The notes: generated from the sequence alone by a model not told the origin. Positions 1-8,179 are shown, numbered from the stretch's first letter. The stretch is DNA of 11,955 bases from Enterocloster bolteae (GCA_021769025.1 JAETTS010000042.1:1-11955), one strand, 5' to 3'. Numbers and translations: made by a program.

Positions 1-1036
1 GATACTGATAGACCTCGCTTCTTTCAAGGGAATCCCAGTCTGGGAAAACAGCTTTGTTGTTCTGCATATCTTCATCCAGCAACTCAAAAGCTCCCTGATT
101 GGGGGTCGGATAGGTGATATACTCAAAATTGCGTTTGGCGATCTCCGGACGACACAGAAAGTCAATCCATTTTTCTGCATTTTCTTTATTTTTTGCATTG
201 GAGGGGATTACCCAGGAGTCGATCCACACATTGGTCCCTTCTTCAGGAATAATGTATTCCAGATCGTAGCCCAGTCCAAGATTCTCCACTTCTTCCTGTA
301 TGTAAAGCATTTCCCCGGAGTAGATAACCCCCAGGGCGGCCTCGCCGCCGATCATCTTATCCCGGACCTGATCAATAACATATGCCTGAACCAAAGGCTT
401 CTGCTGGATCAGAAGTTCTTTGGCTTCCTTAAGTTCATTTTCATCCGAAGAATTCATGGAGTAGTTCAAAGACTTTAAAGCAACCATGAAGGCATCCCGC
501 ACACTGTCCTGCATCAGGATCTCGCCACTGAATTTCTCATTCCACAGATCGGACCATTTGGTAGGCACATCCTCCGGCGCTACCATGCTGGTATTGTACA
601 GAATACCTACGGTACCCCAGCAGTAAGGAACAGAGTATTTATTTTCAGGGTCAAAGGCCCTGGAACGTTCCATATATTCCGGTGCGATCTGGGATACATT
701 GGGAACATTATCAAAATTGATCTCCGCCAGCATGTTGTTCTCGATCATCTTCTGGATCATATAATCAGACGGGCAGACCACATCGTAGGTTACGCCTCCC
801 GCCTCGATGACAGGATACATTTCCTCATTGGTTTCAAACAAATCATAGATGACTTTGATGCCAGTCTCCTCCTCAAACAGTTGGATCACTTCTTCATCAA
901 TGTATTCTCCCCAGTTGTAGACATACAATTCATTGGCCCCTTCAGAGGGAGAGGACTTGCCACCGCATCCGCCACGAACGGAAGGGATCCCAAGAGAGAG
1001 AAGAGCCAGAACCGTCAGGTATTTTTTCATAATCAT
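1..1036 (-). CDS. potD: PotD, spermidine/putrescine ABC transporter substrate-binding lipoprotein (3' end outside window)
   Basis: Extracytoplasmic polyamine-binding protein that delivers spermidine or putrescine to the PotABC complex. 345 residues are visible, and probably only the last few tens are missing beyond the left edge. After a Lys-Lys and hydrophobic signal segment (about residues 4-20) comes Cys24, the likely lipid-attachment site, although R21 is unusual at position -3. The mature part opens with the family hallmark YNWGEY (40-45) and continues with PSDY (89-92). WID at 271-273 matches the Trp and Asp that contact polyamine in E. coli PotD, and YPTPNQ follows at 309-314. The start at 1036 was chosen because its ATGA overlaps the potC stop and AGGAG lies 5 nt upstream; an in-frame ATG at 1030 sits 11 nt away. 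It is the last visible gene of the operon. Identity is very secure; the preferred polyamine cannot be told from sequence. Confidence 0.95.
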   Translation of the reverse strand, partial: MIMKKYLTVLALLSLGIPSVRGGCGGKSSPSEGANELYVYNWGEYIDEEVIQLFEEETGIKVIYDLFETNEEMYPVIEAGGVTYDVVCPSDYMIQKMIENNMLAEINFDNVPNVSQIAPEYMERSRAFDPENKYSVPYCWGTVGILYNTSMVAPEDVPTKWSDLWNEKFSGEILMQDSVRDAFMVALKSLNYSMNSSDENELKEAKELLIQQKPLVQAYVIDQVRDKMIGGEAALGVIYSGEMLYIQEEVENLGLGYDLEYIIPEEGTNVWIDSWVIPSNAKNKENAEKWIDFLCRPEIAKRNFEYITYPTPNQGAFELLDEDMQNNKAVFPDWDSLERSEVYQY

Positions 1037-1830
1037 GTTTTCTCCTTTTTGAAATTTGGTATAAAATTGGTGATGAGAAGCAGCACCAAAACTGCTAAAA
1101 ATATGATACTGGACAAGGCATACATGGATGGCCGGATGCCTCGCCGTACCTCGCTGTAGATCAAGGTAGACAATGTATTGATCCCAGCGCCCCTGGTGAA
1201 GTGGGTGATGATGAAATCATCCAGGGACATGGTAAAGGCAAGGAGGAAACCAGAGAGGACACCGGGAAGGATGTCCGGGAAAACCACCTTAAAAAATGCG
1301 TAAACAGGAGAAGCGCCTAAGTCCAGGGCCGCTTCATAGGTACTTTTGCTGGTCTGCTTTAGCTTAGGCATCACGCTTAAGATCACATAAGGGATATTGA
1401 AGGTGATATGGGAGATCAGAATGGTCTGAAATCCCAGGGAGATCCCAAAAGCGATAAATGCCAGCATCAGGGAAATGCCTGTGACGATATCCGCATTTAA
1501 CATGGGAATGTTGGTTATGCCCATGACTATGGTTTTTGGAACCCGTCCCATGCTATTGATGGCAATGGCTGCAGCGGTTCCGATGACGGCTGCGATCAGG
1601 GCGGAGGCAAAGGCGATGACCAGAGTATTGCTCAGGGCATCCATGACAGTGGAAGCCTCAAACATCTCAAGATACCATTTTAGGGTAAAGCCGCCCCACT
1701 GGGTGCGGGACTTGGAGTTGTTGAAAGAAAGAACCATCATGGTGACGATGGGCGCATAGAGGAAAATCAGGATGATAACCAGATAAAAATTTTCCACAAA
1801 GGCTTGCAGGTTCTCTTTTGTCTTTTTCAT
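1033..1830 (-). CDS. potC: PotC, polyamine ABC transporter permease
   Basis: Second membrane subunit of the polyamine importer, pairing with PotB in the cytoplasmic membrane. The 265 residues are the usual size for PotC. An N-terminal membrane segment (about 15-36) is followed by several more (about 67-91, 102-130, 134-154, 189-206, 236-257). The cytoplasmic EAA loop that docks on the ATPase lies at about 165-194, starting YEAALDLGAS and including FPDILPG. The short SLDDF motif (202-206) is typical of PotC. Its ATG shares one base with the potB stop (TGATG), and a GGGGAGGG stretch lies about 12 nt upstream, so translation is probably coupled to potB. Its TGA overlaps the potD start. Identity rests on the permease fold, the EAA loop and the gene order. 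Confidence 0.95.
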   Translation of the reverse strand: MKKTKENLQAFVENFYLVIILIFLYAPIVTMMVLSFNNSKSRTQWGGFTLKWYLEMFEASTVMDALSNTLVIAFASALIAAVIGTAAAIAINSMGRVPKTIVMGITNIPMLNADIVTGISLMLAFIAFGISLGFQTILISHITFNIPYVILSVMPKLKQTSKSTYEAALDLGASPVYAFFKVVFPDILPGVLSGFLLAFTMSLDDFIITHFTRGAGINTLSTLIYSEVRRGIRPSMYALSSIIFLAVLVLLLITNFIPNFKKEKT

Positions 1831-2642
1831 CAGAATGCGGTTCCCTCCCCGTTTTTGTCATATTTGGCGATCAGAGCCATGCTGATCAGGATAAAGATCA
1901 TCAGTACCAGAGAAAGGCCAGAGCCCAGATTCCAGTTGCTGCCTCTGGTGAATTCCTGCTCGATCACATTGCCGATGAGTAAAATTTTACTACCTCCCAA
2001 CAGATTGGAAATCACAAAGGTGGTGAGGGCAGGCACAAAAACCATAGTAATACCGCTGATCACGCCGGGGACGCTTAAAGGGAACCAGATATGAAACAGA
2101 ACCTGGAAAAAGTTGGCCCCTAAGTCTTTGGCGGCGTTGATGGTGTTGTCGTCTATCTTGCAGAGTACATTATAAATAGGAAGAACCATAAACGGAAGAA
2201 AATTGTAAACCATACCTAAGATGATGGCTCCCCACGTGTTGATCAAGGATTGGCCAGGCAGGTGTAAAAAGGTTAAAATGCCGTTGATCACGCCGTTTTT
2301 CTCCAGAAGCGTCTGCCATGCCATGGTTCTCAACAGGAAGTTCATCCACATAGGCAGAATGAAAATAAATACGATAAAGCTGCCTTTTCCCATGTTGCGT
2401 TTTCTGAGAATCATTGCAAGAGGATAGGCAAGGATCAGACAGATAACCGTGCTTAAAAAGGAAAGGACCAGTGACAGCCATAAGGCCTTTCGATGCTCCG
2501 GCGTGGCGATGGCCACGATGTTGCTTAGGGTAAAGGCACCGGAACGGTCAGTTAATCCATAGAATACAATCAAGGCCAGGGGGATGACGGTGAAGCCGAT
2601 CATCCAGGCAATATACGGGCCGGATAATAATTTTTTACTCAT
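1830..2642 (-). CDS. potB: PotB, polyamine ABC transporter permease
   Basis: First membrane subunit of the polyamine importer. With the start at 2642 the protein has 270 residues. Hydrophobic segments occur at about 12-30, 56-78, 88-104, 137-158, 193-212 and 242-260. The EAA loop contacting PotA is at about 168-197 ([11 protein letters not shown], then FPLSVPG), and the [10 protein letters not shown] stretch (96-105) is characteristic of PotB. The reading frame extends to another ATG at 2663 (MRRQWES-), but that lies further inside potA with only a weak Shine-Dalgarno. The start at 2642 has GGGAG 3 nt upstream and AGGAGG 12 nt upstream, neither ideally spaced, so the exact start is moderately certain. 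It overlaps the potA end by 8 nt and the potC start by 1 nt. Confidence 0.93.
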   Translation of the reverse strand: MSKKLLSGPYIAWMIGFTVIPLALIVFYGLTDRSGAFTLSNIVAIATPEHRKALWLSLVLSFLSTVICLILAYPLAMILRKRNMGKGSFIVFIFILPMWMNFLLRTMAWQTLLEKNGVINGILTFLHLPGQSLINTWGAIILGMVYNFLPFMVLPIYNVLCKIDDNTINAAKDLGANFFQVLFHIWFPLSVPGVISGITMVFVPALTTFVISNLLGGSKILLIGNVIEQEFTRGSNWNLGSGLSLVLMIFILISMALIAKYDKNGEGTAF

Positions 2643-3711
2643 TGACTCCCACTGCCTCCTCATCTTCCGATGCCGGCTTGTTCATAATCTGAATATCAAA
2701 GGGATCGACGCGGATTCCCACGTTGGTTCCCACCGGGCACAGATCGGTGCTGTGAACCAGCCATTCAAATCCATCCGGAGTAGTGACCTCCATCTCATAG
2801 TGGACACCTTTGAAAATCAGGTGGGTGCAGACACCCTTCAGGGTTCCTTCCTCCGGGCGCACCAGATCGATATCTTCTGGACGTATCACCACGTCTACCG
2901 GCCGGTTGCTGCCAAAGCCTTTATCCACACAGGTGAACCTGGCTCCGAAGATCTCTACCAGTTCATCCCGGATCATAGTGCCTGGAACGATATTGCTCTC
3001 TCCGATAAAATCAGCAACGAATGCATTTTCCGGTTCATTGTAGATCTGTTCCGGAGTTCCGGTCTGCTGGATGTATCCCTGGTTCATGACCACAATGGTG
3101 TCGGACATAGTAAGCGCTTCCTCCTGGTCATGAGTCACATAGATAAACGTAATGCCCAACTCATTCTTAAGCCGGATCAACTCGTACTGCATGTCCTGGC
3201 GTAGTTTCAGATCCAGGGCTCCCAACGGTTCGTCTAAGAGAAGGACCCTGGGCTCGTTGACGATGGCCCTGGCAATGGCGATCCTCTGCTGTTGACCGCC
3301 ACTAAGAGAATCGACGCTTCGTTTTTCATAGCCGTCTAGGTTCACCAATTTTAAGGCGTATGTAATCTTATCGCGGATGTAGGACTTGGGCTTGTTCTTG
3401 ATTTTTAAGCCGAAGGCAATATTTTCCTCGATGTTCATGTGGGTAAACAGCGCATATTTCTGAAATACGGTGTTAAGCTGGCGCTTGTTGGGAGGCAGGC
3501 TTGAGATGTCCTGGCCGTCAAAGATGACGTTCCCGGTATCTGCATGCTCGAAACCGCCGATGATCCGCAGTGTGGTGGTCTTTCCACAGCCGCTGGGGCC
3601 GAGTAAGGTGACAAACGTGTTCTCTTTTACAGACAGGTTTAAATCATCCAATACCATTGTGCCGTCGAAGCTTTTTGAGATGTTGACCAGATCAATAAGT
3701 GGCTGACCCAT
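2635..3711 (-). CDS. potA: PotA, polyamine ABC transporter ATP-binding protein
   Basis: Cytoplasmic ATPase that powers polyamine import. The 358 residues fit the family (E. coli PotA has 378). All nucleotide-binding motifs are intact: Walker A GPSGCGKT (38-45), Q-loop Gln84, signature LSGGQ (136-140), Walker B LLLDEP (157-162, with Glu161 as catalytic base) and switch His194. FIGESN (235-240) leads into a C-terminal TOBE-type regulatory domain (about 240-345). The frame is open upstream to 3933, but that part lies inside the regulator gene. The start at 3711 has a strong AGGAGGAG with 7 nt spacing and begins directly with the conserved ABC domain. It lies 19 nt after the regulator stop and overlaps potB. 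The Pot assignment comes from the C-terminal domain and the operon partners. Confidence 0.96.
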   Translation of the reverse strand: MGQPLIDLVNISKSFDGTMVLDDLNLSVKENTFVTLLGPSGCGKTTTLRIIGGFEHADTGNVIFDGQDISSLPPNKRQLNTVFQKYALFTHMNIEENIAFGLKIKNKPKSYIRDKITYALKLVNLDGYEKRSVDSLSGGQQQRIAIARAIVNEPRVLLLDEPLGALDLKLRQDMQYELIRLKNELGITFIYVTHDQEEALTMSDTIVVMNQGYIQQTGTPEQIYNEPENAFVADFIGESNIVPGTMIRDELVEIFGARFTCVDKGFGSNRPVDVVIRPEDIDLVRPEEGTLKGVCTHLIFKGVHYEMEVTTPDGFEWLVHSTDLCPVGTNVGIRVDPFDIQIMNKPASEDEEAVGVNE

Positions 3712-3730
3712 GATAAAACTCCTCCTGAAA

Positions 3731-4264
3731 TTAAAAACTTGGCGGGGAACTGACCCATAGAAGGACAGCGCCGGTTTTGCTTGTGAGATAATGCTTTTTA
3801 TCCGGAATAAAGTAGAAGGATTCCCCTTTTTTGGCCCGGTAAATCTGCTTTCCAAGGTGGATGGCAATGCTGCCTTGAAGGATATATCCGAATTCTTCTC
3901 CTTCGTGAGGCGTGTCGGGATAGGTCTCGCCACCTGCCTCCAGGGTGAGAAGAATAGGCTCCATCACATTCTTCTGGGCATTGGGAATGATCCATTTAAT
4001 CTCGTTTTTTAACTCCGGATCATACTTTTCAAAATAGTCTGCCTTTCCGAAGACAATCTGCTCGTCTGAGGATTCGGCAAAGAAATCCGCAGTGGAGGTA
4101 CCAAGACACTGGAGAATGTCCATCAGGGTAGCAATGGAAGGCGACGTGAGATTGCGCTCCACCTGGGAGATGAATCCCTTGGACAGTTCGGCGCGGTCCG
4201 CCAGCTCTTCCTGTGTTAATCCTTTCAAAATACGAAGTTCCTTTAGTTTTGATCCGATATCCAT
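3731..4264 (-). CDS. XRE-family transcriptional regulator with C-terminal cupin domain (PuuR-like)
   Basis: Probable local regulator of the polyamine operon. The 177 residues consist of an N-terminal lambda-repressor-like helix-turn-helix (about 6-60) and a small cupin domain (about 105-173). The helix-turn-helix includes [20 protein letters not shown] at 15-34. The cupin has [12 protein letters not shown] (120-131) and a second conserved half with GESFYF and His158. In this family, which includes E. coli PuuR, the cupin senses a small molecule; by context that would be a polyamine, which is inference. It is the first gene after a strong promoter and sits 19 nt ahead of potA, so it is probably autoregulated through the leader repeats at 4297-4363. 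The start ATG has GAAAGG 6 nt upstream. Domain assignment is firm; ligand and sign of regulation are not. Confidence 0.92.
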   Translation of the reverse strand: MDIGSKLKELRILKGLTQEELADRAELSKGFISQVERNLTSPSIATLMDILQCLGTSTADFFAESSDEQIVFGKADYFEKYDPELKNEIKWIIPNAQKNVMEPILLTLEAGGETYPDTPHEGEEFGYILQGSIAIHLGKQIYRAKKGESFYFIPDKKHYLTSKTGAVLLWVSSPPSF

Positions 4265-4296
4265 ATTCGGCCTTTCTGGTTGTGGAGGGTTAAGAT

Positions 4297-4363
4297 GCTA
4301 ATCTAAAAGTTTACTTATACTAACTCACAATGAAGATAATCAAAAAGTTTAGTAATAATAAAC
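4297..4363. repeat. Imperfect 27-bp direct repeat pair with palindromic cores, candidate operators
   Basis: Two 27-bp copies, 4297-4323 and 4335-4361, match at 22 of 27 positions and are offset by 38 bp. Both contain AAAAGTTTA followed by a T-x-ATA-x-TAA run. The right copy contains a clean inverted repeat, GTTTA-N7-TAAAC (4347-4363). The left copy keeps a weaker version (4309-4325). Both lie just downstream of the predicted pot operon start site, where a bound XRE-cupin repressor would block initiation or elongation. The repeats are seen directly; the operator role is inferred. Confidence 0.6.
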
Positions 4364-4377
4364 ATGACGCAAAACCT

Positions 4378-4405
4378 ATTATACAGAAAAATATATGACT
4401 GTCAA
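4378..4405 (-). promoter_or_regulatory. Sigma-A promoter of the regulator-potABCD operon
   Basis: Read on the minus strand, a perfect -35 box TTGACA (4405-4400) is separated by 16 nt from a perfect -10 box TATAAT (4383-4378). Transcription should begin near 4370, giving a leader of about 105 nt before the regulator ATG at 4264. Two perfect hexamers predict a strong basal promoter, which fits an operon held down by a repressor. The spacer is one base shorter than the optimal 17. Confidence 0.85.
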
Positions 4406-4434
4406 TAGATTTTTTCATAAATATATGGTATGAT
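4406..4434 (+). promoter_or_regulatory. Extended -10 promoter for the plus-strand gene cluster
   Basis: TGGTATGAT (4426-4434) matches an extended -10 element (TG, one base, then a hexamer with 5 of 6 consensus bases). At 17 nt spacing the -35 position (TAGATT, 4406-4411) matches consensus at only 3 of 6 bases, so the promoter would depend on the TG extension. The predicted start is near 4441, about 40 nt before the GTG of the first gene. It is back to back with the minus-strand promoter: its -35 position begins at the base next to the other -35 box. Confidence 0.55.
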
Positions 4435-4479
4435 AAACGAGAGTAATTATTTTATGTAAGAATCAGGAGGATTGTACAG

Positions 4480-5538
4480 GTGAAAGAGATGTATATGGCT
4501 TATATAGGTTCTTACTCCTATACGGGAAGCGCCAAAGGGATCGCGGTTTGTGATGTGGATGTTGAGAAGGGTATTTTTAAGAAACGATGCGAGACAGAGA
4601 TTGACAACTCCTCTTATTTGGTGGCATCGCCGGATGGGAAGATGTTGTATTCCATTGCGGATGAAGGCGTGGTATCTTACAAAATTCATGAGAATGGAAG
4701 CATTACCAAGTTAAACAGTGCGAATATCCGCGGCATGAGAGGTTGTCAACTGTCCCTGGATCCGGACAGAAAGTTTCTGTACGTGGCCGGGTATCATGAC
4801 GGCAAGGCGACGGTCATGAACCTGAATCCGGACGGAAGCATAGGCAGCGTAGCGGCGGGAATTTATCATAAAGGTCTTGGCAGCGTGGCGGAGCGTATGT
4901 TTCGGCCCCATGTTACCTGTGTTCGAATGACGCCTGATAAAGAATATGTGATGGTGGCGGATGTGGGAGTGGATCAGCTAAAAGTATACCGGCTTAGCAA
5001 TTCCAAGGATGCCCTGATTCTGGTGGATACTATTCCGTGTGACCTGGAGTCCGGCCCAAGACATTTTATCTTCAGTTCTGATGGAAAGTATATGTACTTG
5101 ATGTATGAACTGAAGAACGTGATTGACGTGTATACCTATGAGACAGGCCCAAGGGTGCCTAAGCTTGAGAAGATCCAGACCATCCCAACTGCGGATGGGG
5201 AAGAGATAAGTCAGTTGACAGCAGCTTGTGCCATACGGTTCTCACCGGATGAGAAACATGTATTCTGCAGTAATGCGGGAGACAATACCATTACGGTTTA
5301 TGAGAGGGATCCGGAGACCGGGCTTCTGGAGCTGCTCTGCTGTCTGCCGGTCAGCGGTGAATATCCTAAGGATATCGCCATCTTCCCGGATGGAAAGCAT
5401 GTGGCATCCATCAACCATGAAACGGGTAGCATCACATTTTTCCGGGTAGACTATGAGAAAGGGCTGTTGGTGATGTGCGCCAATCCGGTATTTGTGGATG
5501 AGCCTAACTGCTGTGCTATCGTGAAAGTGGGAGGCTGA
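4480..5538 (+). CDS. Beta-propeller lactonase-family protein (6-phosphogluconolactonase-like)
   Basis: Seven-bladed beta-propeller of the YbhE/Pgl lactonase family, whose characterised members hydrolyse sugar or related lactones such as 6-phosphogluconolactone. The 352 residues suit the family (E. coli Pgl has 331). Repeated blade motifs of the form PDGKxLY are visible at about 51-57, 95-101, 152-158, 200-206, 256-262 and 303-309. Family landmarks are RPH (142-144), GPRH (192-195), Glu210 and SNAGDN (264-269); this last is usually SNRG, so an Arg proposed as catalytic in a relative is absent. No signal peptide is visible, so it is presumably cytoplasmic. The GTG start has AGGAGG 9 nt upstream; an ATG at 4489 is the alternative. 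It is first in the cluster, with aroC 4 nt behind. Fold is confident; substrate is unknown and activity uncertain. Confidence 0.88.
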   Translation: MKEMYMAYIGSYSYTGSAKGIAVCDVDVEKGIFKKRCETEIDNSSYLVASPDGKMLYSIADEGVVSYKIHENGSITKLNSANIRGMRGCQLSLDPDRKFLYVAGYHDGKATVMNLNPDGSIGSVAAGIYHKGLGSVAERMFRPHVTCVRMTPDKEYVMVADVGVDQLKVYRLSNSKDALILVDTIPCDLESGPRHFIFSSDGKYMYLMYELKNVIDVYTYETGPRVPKLEKIQTIPTADGEEISQLTAACAIRFSPDEKHVFCSNAGDNTITVYERDPETGLLELLCCLPVSGEYPKDIAIFPDGKHVASINHETGSITFFRVDYEKGLLVMCANPVFVDEPNCCAIVKVGG

Positions 5539-5542
5539 CAGT

Positions 5543-6658
5543 ATGGCAGGCTCTTCATGGGGGACACTTCTTACGATGACGACCTGGGGGGAATCCCACG
5601 GGAAAGGCCTGGGAGTTGTCATAGACGGATGTCCGGCAGGCTTGGAACTGAAGGAAGAAGATATACAGAAGTATTTGGACAGGAGAAAGCCGGGACAAAG
5701 CAAATTTGCTACGAGACGGCAGGAAGGCGATGTGGCTGAGATCCTGTCCGGAGTATTTGAGGGAAAGACGACTGGCACGCCGATTTCCTTGCTGGTGCAA
5801 AATACAGACCAGAGATCCAGGGATTACAGCCAGATTAAAGAGATCTACCGGCCAGGCCATGCTGACTATACCTTCGATGAAAAGTATGGGTTTCGGGATT
5901 ATCGGGGAGGCGGGCGTTCATCCGGGCGTGAGACCATCGGCCGTGTGGCTGCAGGCGCTGTGGCTGCCAAGTTCCTTGAGAGCCTTGGAATTCAGGTTAT
6001 AGCATACACCAGATCCATTGGCCCTGTGTCCATAGAGGATTCCAGATTTGAGAAAGAGGAGATCAGAAAGAATCCGCTGTGCATGCCGGATGCTGCCGCT
6101 GCAGTTGAGGCGGAGGCGTATCTGCAGCAGATGATGGAGCAGAAGGATTCGGCAGGCGGCGTGGTAGAATGTGTGGTAAGCGGGATTCCTGCCGGGATAG
6201 GAGAGCCGGTATTTGAGAAGCTGGATGCCCGGCTGGCCCATGGGGTGATGTCCATCGGGGCGGTAAAAGGTGTGGAAATCGGAGATGGGTTTGCAGCGGC
6301 AAGAAGTCGGGGAACTGAAAATAATGATCCGTTTCAGAAGAATGAAACAGGGAAAAAACCGGTAAAGATAACCAACCATGCCGGAGGAATCCTGGGTGGA
6401 ATCAGTGACGGCAGTCAGATTGTGCTGCGGGCAGGGTTTAAGCCCACCCCTTCAGTCGGGGCAGTTCAGCAGACTGTGGACAGAAACGGGGAGAATGTAA
6501 CAGTCTCCGTCGGGGGCAGGCATGATCCGGTGATTGTTCCCAGGGCCGTGGTGGTTGTGGAGGCCGTGGTGGCATTTACCGTTGCGGATATGCTGCTGCA
6601 GGGTATGACTTCACGGCTTGACAGGGTACAGGAGTTTTACGCCCGCTTCAAAAAGTAG
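5543..6658 (+). CDS. aroC: Chorismate synthase
   Basis: Catalyses the last common step of aromatic amino acid biosynthesis, converting 5-enolpyruvylshikimate-3-phosphate to chorismate with reduced FMN, in the cytoplasm. The 371 residues are a normal full length. All family signatures are present: GESHG (16-20), RPGHAD (103-108), GGGRSSGRETIGRVAAGA (122-139), NHAGGILGGISDG (278-290) and RHDP (326-329) followed by VPRAV. No extra flavin-reductase domain is present, so it should be the monofunctional type that needs a separate source of reduced flavin. The start ATG has GGGAGG 8 nt upstream, lying within the end of the lactonase gene, and the gap between the genes is 4 nt, which implies co-translation. 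No other shikimate genes are visible here, so aroC is separated from its pathway partners. Confidence 0.98.
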   Translation: MAGSSWGTLLTMTTWGESHGKGLGVVIDGCPAGLELKEEDIQKYLDRRKPGQSKFATRRQEGDVAEILSGVFEGKTTGTPISLLVQNTDQRSRDYSQIKEIYRPGHADYTFDEKYGFRDYRGGGRSSGRETIGRVAAGAVAAKFLESLGIQVIAYTRSIGPVSIEDSRFEKEEIRKNPLCMPDAAAAVEAEAYLQQMMEQKDSAGGVVECVVSGIPAGIGEPVFEKLDARLAHGVMSIGAVKGVEIGDGFAAARSRGTENNDPFQKNETGKKPVKITNHAGGILGGISDGSQIVLRAGFKPTPSVGAVQQTVDRNGENVTVSVGGRHDPVIVPRAVVVVEAVVAFTVADMLLQGMTSRLDRVQEFYARFKK

Positions 6659-6721
6659 GAATGCTTGGAACTGGCACAAAGAAGCTGCTTACCATAATAG
6701 AAGATGGAAGGGAACGATAAA

Positions 6722-7171
6722 ATGAGTATGAGGATTGCGATTGGAAATGACCATACGGCGTTGGATATGAAACAGGCGGTGAAGGAGCATCTGGAGAAGA
6801 AGGGATATGAAGTGTTGGATCTGGGGACAGATTCTTCAGAAAGCTGCGATTATCCTGTGTATGGCGAGAAGGTAGGGAAGGCTGTGGCGGCCGGGGAGGC
6901 AGACCTGGGGATTGCCATTTGTGGAACCGGTGTGGGGATCTCCTTGGCAGCGGGAAAGGTAAAGGGAATCAGAGCCTGCGTGTGCAGTGAACCGTATACA
7001 GCTAAACTGTCCAGAATGCACAACGATTCCAATGTGCTGGCATTTGGAGCCAGAGTGATCGGGATTGAGATGGCAAAGATGATTACAGATACATGGCTGG
7101 AAGCAGAGTTTGAGGGTGGACGGCATCAGAGAAGGGTTGACATGATCATGGAGATTGAGAAGAAACAGTGA
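6722..7171 (+). CDS. rpiB: RpiB/LacA/LacB-family sugar-phosphate isomerase, probable ribose-5-phosphate isomerase B
   Basis: Small cytoplasmic aldose-ketose isomerase; RpiB interconverts ribose 5-phosphate and ribulose 5-phosphate. The 149 residues are the typical RpiB length. Catalytic features are intact: DH at 10-11 (in GNDHTAL, where many members have SDHAG), Cys67 in ICGTGVGIS, RMHND (98-102) followed by NVLAFGAR, and the C-terminal phosphate-binding GGRHQRRVD (132-140). The active-site Cys favours the RpiB type, but this fold is also used for galactose-6-phosphate, allose-6-phosphate and tetrulose-phosphate substrates. The ATG at 6722 was chosen over an in-frame ATG at 6704 because GGAAGGG lies 9 nt upstream and the protein then begins at the conserved first strand. 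It follows aroC by 63 nt without a visible terminator. Confidence 0.9.
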   Translation: MSMRIAIGNDHTALDMKQAVKEHLEKKGYEVLDLGTDSSESCDYPVYGEKVGKAVAAGEADLGIAICGTGVGISLAAGKVKGIRACVCSEPYTAKLSRMHNDSNVLAFGARVIGIEMAKMITDTWLEAEFEGGRHQRRVDMIMEIEKKQ

Positions 7172-7202
7172 AAAGAACATGATTTTGGGGAAGGAACACA
7201 GG

Positions 7203-8168
7203 ATGAATAATGTATTAGTGGTTATTCCGGTGGAGGAAAGGCATAAGCGATATCTGGAAAACATAGGAAAAGGTTGCCGGTTTACGTATCAGGATCCCGG
7301 TTCTGTGACGAAAGAACAGCTTCAGGAGGCAGACATGATCATCGGCAATGTCAGCCCAGAACGGTTAAAGGAGGCTGACAGATTGCAGTGGATTCAGCTA
7401 AACTCTGCGGGAGCGGATACCTACTGCAAGCCTGGAATTTTAAGGGACGGAGTCATTTTAACCAATGCTACGGGGGCATATGGCCTTGCTATCTCAGAGT
7501 ATATGGTTGGCATGTCGTTTATGCTGCAAAATAAGCTGTATCAGTATTACGGAAACCAGTTAAGGCATCAATGGAGGGATCAGGGAGATGTGACTTCCGT
7601 GTATGGGTCTACCACCTTGATTGTTGGGCTAGGCGATATCGGTGGCGAGTACGGGGCCAGGATGAAAGCACTGGGAAGTTATACCATTGGTGTGAAAAGG
7701 ACGAAAGGAGCGAAGCCGGACTATCTGGACGAGCTTTACACCATCGAGTATCTGGATCAGTTGTTGCCCAGGGCGGATTTTGTATCTCTTTCGTTGCCCA
7801 ACACGCCGTCTACCTGCGGCCTTATGGATGAGAGGCGCCTGCGGCTGATGAAGCCGGGAGCATTTCTTATCAATGTAGGGCGGGGCAATGCCATCGATAC
7901 CCAGGCGTTGTGCAGGGTTTTGGAGGATGGGCATCTGGGAGGTTGCGGAGTGGATGTGACTGACCCAGAGCCTCTGCCAGAGGATCATCCGCTGTGGAAT
8001 GCCCCCAGAATGGTGATTACGCCTCATATTTCCGGACAGTATCATCTGCAGGAAACATTTGAGCGGATTGTGAGGATTGCAGGACGGAATCTGGAGAAGT
8101 TTCTGGCCGGGCAGAAGGAACAGATGGAGAACCGGGTGGATTTTGAGACTGGATATCGCAGAAAGTGA
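7203..8168 (+). CDS. D-2-hydroxyacid dehydrogenase family protein
   Basis: NAD(P)-dependent reductase of the D-isomer-specific 2-hydroxyacid dehydrogenase family, interconverting 2-oxoacids and D-2-hydroxyacids. The 321 residues contain an N-terminal substrate domain and an inserted Rossmann domain (about 95-280) with GLGDIG at 142-147. The catalytic set is complete: Arg227 in NVGRGNAID, Glu256 in DPEPLPEDHPLW and His275 in ITPHISG. Where NAD-dependent members carry an Asp after the second Rossmann strand, this one has GVKRTKG (163-169), resembling GhrA-type enzymes and pointing to NADPH; this is inference. The ATG at 7203 has AAGGA 7 nt upstream; an in-frame ATG at 7155 inside rpiB is less likely. 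It lies 31 nt after rpiB and 11 nt before a second oxidoreductase. The exact substrate (glyoxylate, hydroxypyruvate or another) cannot be read from sequence. Confidence 0.9.
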   Translation: MNNVLVVIPVEERHKRYLENIGKGCRFTYQDPGSVTKEQLQEADMIIGNVSPERLKEADRLQWIQLNSAGADTYCKPGILRDGVILTNATGAYGLAISEYMVGMSFMLQNKLYQYYGNQLRHQWRDQGDVTSVYGSTTLIVGLGDIGGEYGARMKALGSYTIGVKRTKGAKPDYLDELYTIEYLDQLLPRADFVSLSLPNTPSTCGLMDERRLRLMKPGAFLINVGRGNAIDTQALCRVLEDGHLGGCGVDVTDPEPLPEDHPLWNAPRMVITPHISGQYHLQETFERIVRIAGRNLEKFLAGQKEQMENRVDFETGYRRK

Positions 8169-8179
8169 GGAGCGTGTTG

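Noticed and set aside
2584..3204. 206-codon open frame on the plus strand
   Set aside because: It lies antisense to the well-supported potA and potB genes, has no recognisable domain and no convincing ribosome binding site.
3712..3933. N-terminal extension of potA upstream of 3711
   Set aside because: It overlaps the regulator gene in another frame, shows no conserved ABC sequence, and the start at 3711 has a strong Shine-Dalgarno.
6659..6721. Possible terminator between aroC and rpiB
   Set aside because: Only a short imperfect palindrome around AAGAAGCTGCTT is present, with no following T-run, so read-through is more likely.
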